Shown: in pieces, positions 61,238-64,000 of the stretch
Position numbering within the stretch: the first letter of the stretch is position 1
Layout: each line of letters starts with the position of its first letter
NCBI RefSeq assembly: GCF_001006305.1
Contig: NZ_LBHJ01000004.1
Coordinates: 496,001-560,000 of the forward strand
Reading direction: 5' to 3'
DNA length: 64,000 nt
Origin: Silvibacterium bohemicum
GTDB taxonomy: Bacteria > Acidobacteriota > Terriglobia > Terriglobales > Acidobacteriaceae
Notes under the pieces: model-generated
Told to the model about the DNA's origin: nothing
Database searches by the model: none
Seen by the model: the letters and a program-made list of their open reading frames with translations, nothing else
Position numbers and translations under genes: made by a program

Positions 61238-62797
61238 ATGCTTTTCAAAGCCTTCAGCGCCTCCGTCTACGGCATCGACGCGAACATGATCGATGTCGAA
61301 GTCGATTTCTCCGGCATCAAGACCACCGAGGATCACTTCCACACGGTTGGACTTCCCGACGCCGCCGTACGCGAAAGCCGCGACCGCGTACGCGCCGCCA
61401 TCAAAAACTCCGGCTTCGACATTCCGCCCACCCACATCACCATCAACCTTGCGCCGGCGGATATCAAGAAAGAAGGCTCAGGCTTCGATCTCCCCATGGC
61501 CGTAGGCATTCTCGGAGCGTACGGAGCACTGCAACTCCGCGATCTCAGCCAGTTTCTGCTGGTGGGCGAGCTCGGGCTCGATGGCGGCCTGCGCGCCATC
61601 TCGGGCATGCTCTCGGTAGCAGTCGCCGCACGCGAGCATGGCATTAAAAACCTGGTCGTCCCCAAGGCCAACGCTCGCGAAGCCGCCGTGGTCGAAGGCG
61701 TGAACGTCTATCCAGTGGAGACGCTGAACGAGGTTCGCGAACTGCTCAACGCGGCGGGCAACGGCGGAATCCACGTCGCTCCCTTTCAAGTAGAAGCAAA
61801 GCACGTGCTCGGCGAGCTGCAGCATTGTGCGCTGGACTTCGCCGATGTTCGCGGCCAGCAAACGGCCAAGCGAGCGTTGGAGGTTGCAGCCGCGGGCGGC
61901 CATAACATCCTGATGATCGGACCACCGGGCTCAGGCAAAACGATGCTCGCCAAACGTCTGCCCTCTATTCTCACTCCGCTCAGCTTTGAAGAAGCTCTGG
62001 AGACGACCAAGATTCATTCCGTCGCCGGTGTTCTCGATCCCGAGGCGGGACTGGTAACCCAGCGGCCCTTTCGCTCGCCACATCACACGATCTCTGACGC
62101 CGGGCTTATCGGAGGAGGCGTCATTCCGCACCCCGGCGAGGTTTCGCTCGCGCACAACGGCGTGCTCTTTCTCGACGAGCTGCCGGAGTTCCCGCGCAAT
62201 GTGCTCGAAGTGCTGCGCCAGCCTCTTGAGGACCGCACAGTCACCATTGCTCGCGCTTCAATGTCTCTGAGTTTTCCATCCGCCTTCATGCTCGCCGCCG
62301 CCATGAACCCCTGCCCCTGCGGCTATTTCAATGACAAGTCGCGCGAGTGCCACTGCACTCCGCCGATCATCCAGCGTTACGTCTCCAAGGTCTCCGGACC
62401 GCTGCTCGATCGCATCGACATCCACATCGAGGTCCCTGCCGTGCAGTATCGCGAGCTGCGCGCCGGCGCATCGAGCGAGAGTTCGGCGAGCATCCGGGCG
62501 CGGGTTCTCAAAGCTCGCGGGCTGCAGAGCGAACGCTTCGCCCACGCTCGCGAAAAAATCTATTCCAACGCGCAGATGAGCACCCGCCAGATTCGCGCCT
62601 TCTGCGAACTCGGCCCCGACGCCGAGAAGCTTCTGGAACGCGCCATGCAGCAACAGGGGCTCACAGCCCGCGCTCATGACCGCATCTTAAAAGTGGCTCG
62701 CACCATCGCCGACCTCGAAGGTCAAAGCGCGCTCACCGTAGCCCACATCGCCGAAGCCATCCAGTATCGGACGCTCGACCGCAGTTATTGGAGCTAG
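61238..62797 (+). CDS. comM: YifB/ComM-like Mg-chelatase-type AAA+ ATPase
   Basis: About 519 residues. The start [14 protein letters not shown] (61238) matches the family exactly. The N-terminal ChlI-like domain has [20 protein letters not shown] and [19 protein letters not shown]. Walker A is [15 protein letters not shown] near residue 228, Walker B is [11 protein letters not shown], and the zinc-like cluster is [17 protein letters not shown]. The C-terminal domain closes with TLDRSYW. ComM is a branch-migration helicase in natural transformation of some proteobacteria; the role in Acidobacteria is inferred. Confidence 0.92.
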   Translation: MLFKAFSASVYGIDANMIDVEVDFSGIKTTEDHFHTVGLPDAAVRESRDRVRAAIKNSGFDIPPTHITINLAPADIKKEGSGFDLPMAVGILGAYGALQLRDLSQFLLVGELGLDGGLRAISGMLSVAVAAREHGIKNLVVPKANAREAAVVEGVNVYPVETLNEVRELLNAAGNGGIHVAPFQVEAKHVLGELQHCALDFADVRGQQTAKRALEVAAAGGHNILMIGPPGSGKTMLAKRLPSILTPLSFEEALETTKIHSVAGVLDPEAGLVTQRPFRSPHHTISDAGLIGGGVIPHPGEVSLAHNGVLFLDELPEFPRNVLEVLRQPLEDRTVTIARASMSLSFPSAFMLAAAMNPCPCGYFNDKSRECHCTPPIIQRYVSKVSGPLLDRIDIHIEVPAVQYRELRAGASSESSASIRARVLKARGLQSERFAHAREKIYSNAQMSTRQIRAFCELGPDAEKLLERAMQQQGLTARAHDRILKVARTIADLEGQSALTVAHIAEAIQYRTLDRSYWS

Positions 62798-62896
62798 GCA
62801 GACGTATACCTTAAAAATCGAAAGCTTAACGTCGCGTCCCTTGAACGTTGAGCTCAGGCAACTCAGACGGAGAACCTCCCCTGAGACAATGGAACG

Positions 62897-64000
62897 ATGA
62901 ACGAGACAACTGGGAGCGAGGGAACGGGGCGCGAAACAACGGGGAGCGAGCCAATTGCCGAGTATCGCCGCCGCTTGAGCGCGATCGCCGATTCTACAAA
63001 CCGCTACCGCGGGCGCGATAAAGTCTTTGCAGCGGCCAAGCTGATTCTCGGCGTTTTCATCGTCCTCGCTGCAATCTGGCTGGTGAAGTACCACGCGGCC
63101 CGGTTGTACTTGCTGCTGATCCCCATTTTGCTTTTCGTCGTTCTTGGCGTACTGCACGAGCGAATCTTAAAGCGGCTGCGCTCCGATGCTCGGCTCCAGT
63201 CCTATTACAACCAGGGCATCGCTCGCATCGAGAATCGCTGGGCTGGCATTGGAGAAACCGGCGAACGATTCCTCGACCCTTCACATCCTTACGCGCGCGA
63301 TCTCGATATCTTCGGCCCTGGCAGCCTCTTTCAATTGCTCTGCACGGCTCGAACCAGTTCGGGGGAACAGACCTTGGCTGCGTGGTTGATGGCCGCAGCG
63401 CCTGTCCCCGAAATCACAGCACGCCAGGAAGCAGTTCAAGAACTGACCCCGAAGGTGGACTTGCGCGAACGCCTGGTTCTCGCCGGAGAAGAAGTCAAAA
63501 AAAACGTTCATCCCGAAGCACTGATCGCATGGGCGGAGAACGCACAGCCATTGAACCGTGCCTCGATTCGCCTCACTACACTCCTTCTGACTGCTTTGTG
63601 GCTGCTCAGCCTGGTCGCCTGGTGGAGATGGGACTGGATGGCCGCTGCTCTCGCCATAAGCCTTGTCAATTTCGGAGTGAGCTACAAGCTCCGTTCGCGA
63701 ATGAACCGCGCCGCGGAAGGTGTCTACGGCGCGCAGCATGATCTCGCCTTATTGGCGGGCATCTTGAAAATCATCGAAGCAGAGGCGGCAACTGCGCCGA
63801 AGATCGTTCAGCTGCAGCACAGGCTCGGCCGCTCCGGCGTGCTGGCCTCGCAGGCGATAGTGGCTTTGAGCAAGCGCGTCGAATGGCTCGAATCGAACGA
63901 TAACTGGTTTGTGAAGATATTCGACCCATTCATCTTCTACTTTCCCCACTGCGTGATGGCGATCGACGCCTGGCGTACGCGCCATGGCGCGGCGATTCGC
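62897..64000 (+). CDS. Membrane-associated MutS-like ATPase, N-terminal part
   Basis: An open frame from ATG 62897 to the right edge, 368 residues, no stop yet. Two hydrophobic pairs are visible (KLILGVFIVLAAIWLV with YLLLIPILLFVVLGVL, then LLLTALWLLSLVAWW with WMAAALAISLVNFGV). Between them is DLDIFGPGSLFQLLCTART, the characteristic block of the membrane-bound MutS-family ATPases found in Bacteroidota and Acidobacteria. The ATPase domain would lie beyond the edge. The first 19 residues contain a repeated ETTGSE element, from a near-duplicate 20-bp segment in the DNA. Its function is not established; a role in mismatch repair is not proven for this group. Confidence 0.75.
   Translation, partial: MNETTGSEGTGRETTGSEPIAEYRRRLSAIADSTNRYRGRDKVFAAAKLILGVFIVLAAIWLVKYHAARLYLLLIPILLFVVLGVLHERILKRLRSDARLQSYYNQGIARIENRWAGIGETGERFLDPSHPYARDLDIFGPGSLFQLLCTARTSSGEQTLAAWLMAAAPVPEITARQEAVQELTPKVDLRERLVLAGEEVKKNVHPEALIAWAENAQPLNRASIRLTTLLLTALWLLSLVAWWRWDWMAAALAISLVNFGVSYKLRSRMNRAAEGVYGAQHDLALLAGILKIIEAEAATAPKIVQLQHRLGRSGVLASQAIVALSKRVEWLESNDNWFVKIFDPFIFYFPHCVMAIDAWRTRHGAAIR

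Noticed and set aside
1-64000. CRISPR arrays, prophage genes, integrases, rRNA genes
   Set aside because: No regularly spaced repeats, phage structural genes, recombinases or rRNA sequences were seen on either strand.

Overview
This 64-kb window is a chromosomal segment of an Acidobacteriota bacterium, most likely class Terriglobia (Acidobacteriaceae or a relative). The taxonomic clues are internal. There is a PadR-type regulator directly upstream of an 'acidobacterial duplicated orphan permease' (ADOP-type FtsX/MacB permease). There are large secreted proteins built from carboxypeptidase-regulatory-like domains, an M13 peptidase ending in CEVW, an S9 peptidase, Tat-exported aldo/keto reductase and bicupin proteins, and a VKOR-type disulfide oxidase. 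The DNA is GC-rich, genes are densely packed on both strands, and no prophage, insertion sequence, integrase, CRISPR array or rRNA operon was seen. It reads as core genome with a few accessory islands.

Layout. 1-4.6 kb: the edge of an unidentified minus-strand gene, then etfB-etfA and a membrane Fe-S/CCG-domain oxidoreductase, a probable route from acyl-CoA oxidation to the quinone pool. 4.6-8.8 kb: two AhpD-like proteins in tandem, a Tat-exported oxalate-decarboxylase-like bicupin, and a divergent VKOR/DsbA pair. 8.9-13.8 kb: M24 peptidase, two small membrane proteins, a GNAT protein and an ArnT-like glycosyltransferase. 13.8-21.8 kb (minus): the translation/transcription operon rimP-nusA-infB-DUF503-rbfA-nrnA, with a possible attenuator in its leader. 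22-30.8 kb (plus): a secreted M48-like protein without active-site residues, DinB, S9 peptidase, the heme genes hemE-hemH-hemY and an aldo/keto reductase ending in a strong terminator. 30.8-38.8 kb: sodC, a degenerate receiver protein, tRNA-Ala(CGC), ADOP plus PadR, and two coupled secreted proteins. 39-45.5 kb: dusB, a HEPN-like gene with an overlapping partner, rpmE, an esterase, a decayed HicBA-type locus, a DnaC-like ATPase, an AlkD-like protein and an EamA transporter. 45.6-51.4 kb: M13 peptidase, an unknown secreted protein and two tandem aldo/keto reductases. 51.7-54.6 kb: hrcA-grpE-dnaJ. 54.7-64 kb: rsmE, a 22-codon Lys/Ala-rich gene, CAAX protease, thiolase, methyltransferase, sdaA, a HEAT-repeat protein, yifB/comM and a membrane MutS-like protein that runs off the right edge.

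The most interesting items are these: the 22-residue Lys/Ala-rich gene with a consensus promoter and a folded leader; the M48-fold protein that has lost its metal-binding motif; the HicB/HicA remnant fused by frameshift and deletion; the PadR promoter that looks leaderless with an operator over its core promoter; the attenuator-like hairpin ahead of rimP; and the HEPN-like gene pair. All functional statements come from motif recognition by eye; no database search was run.
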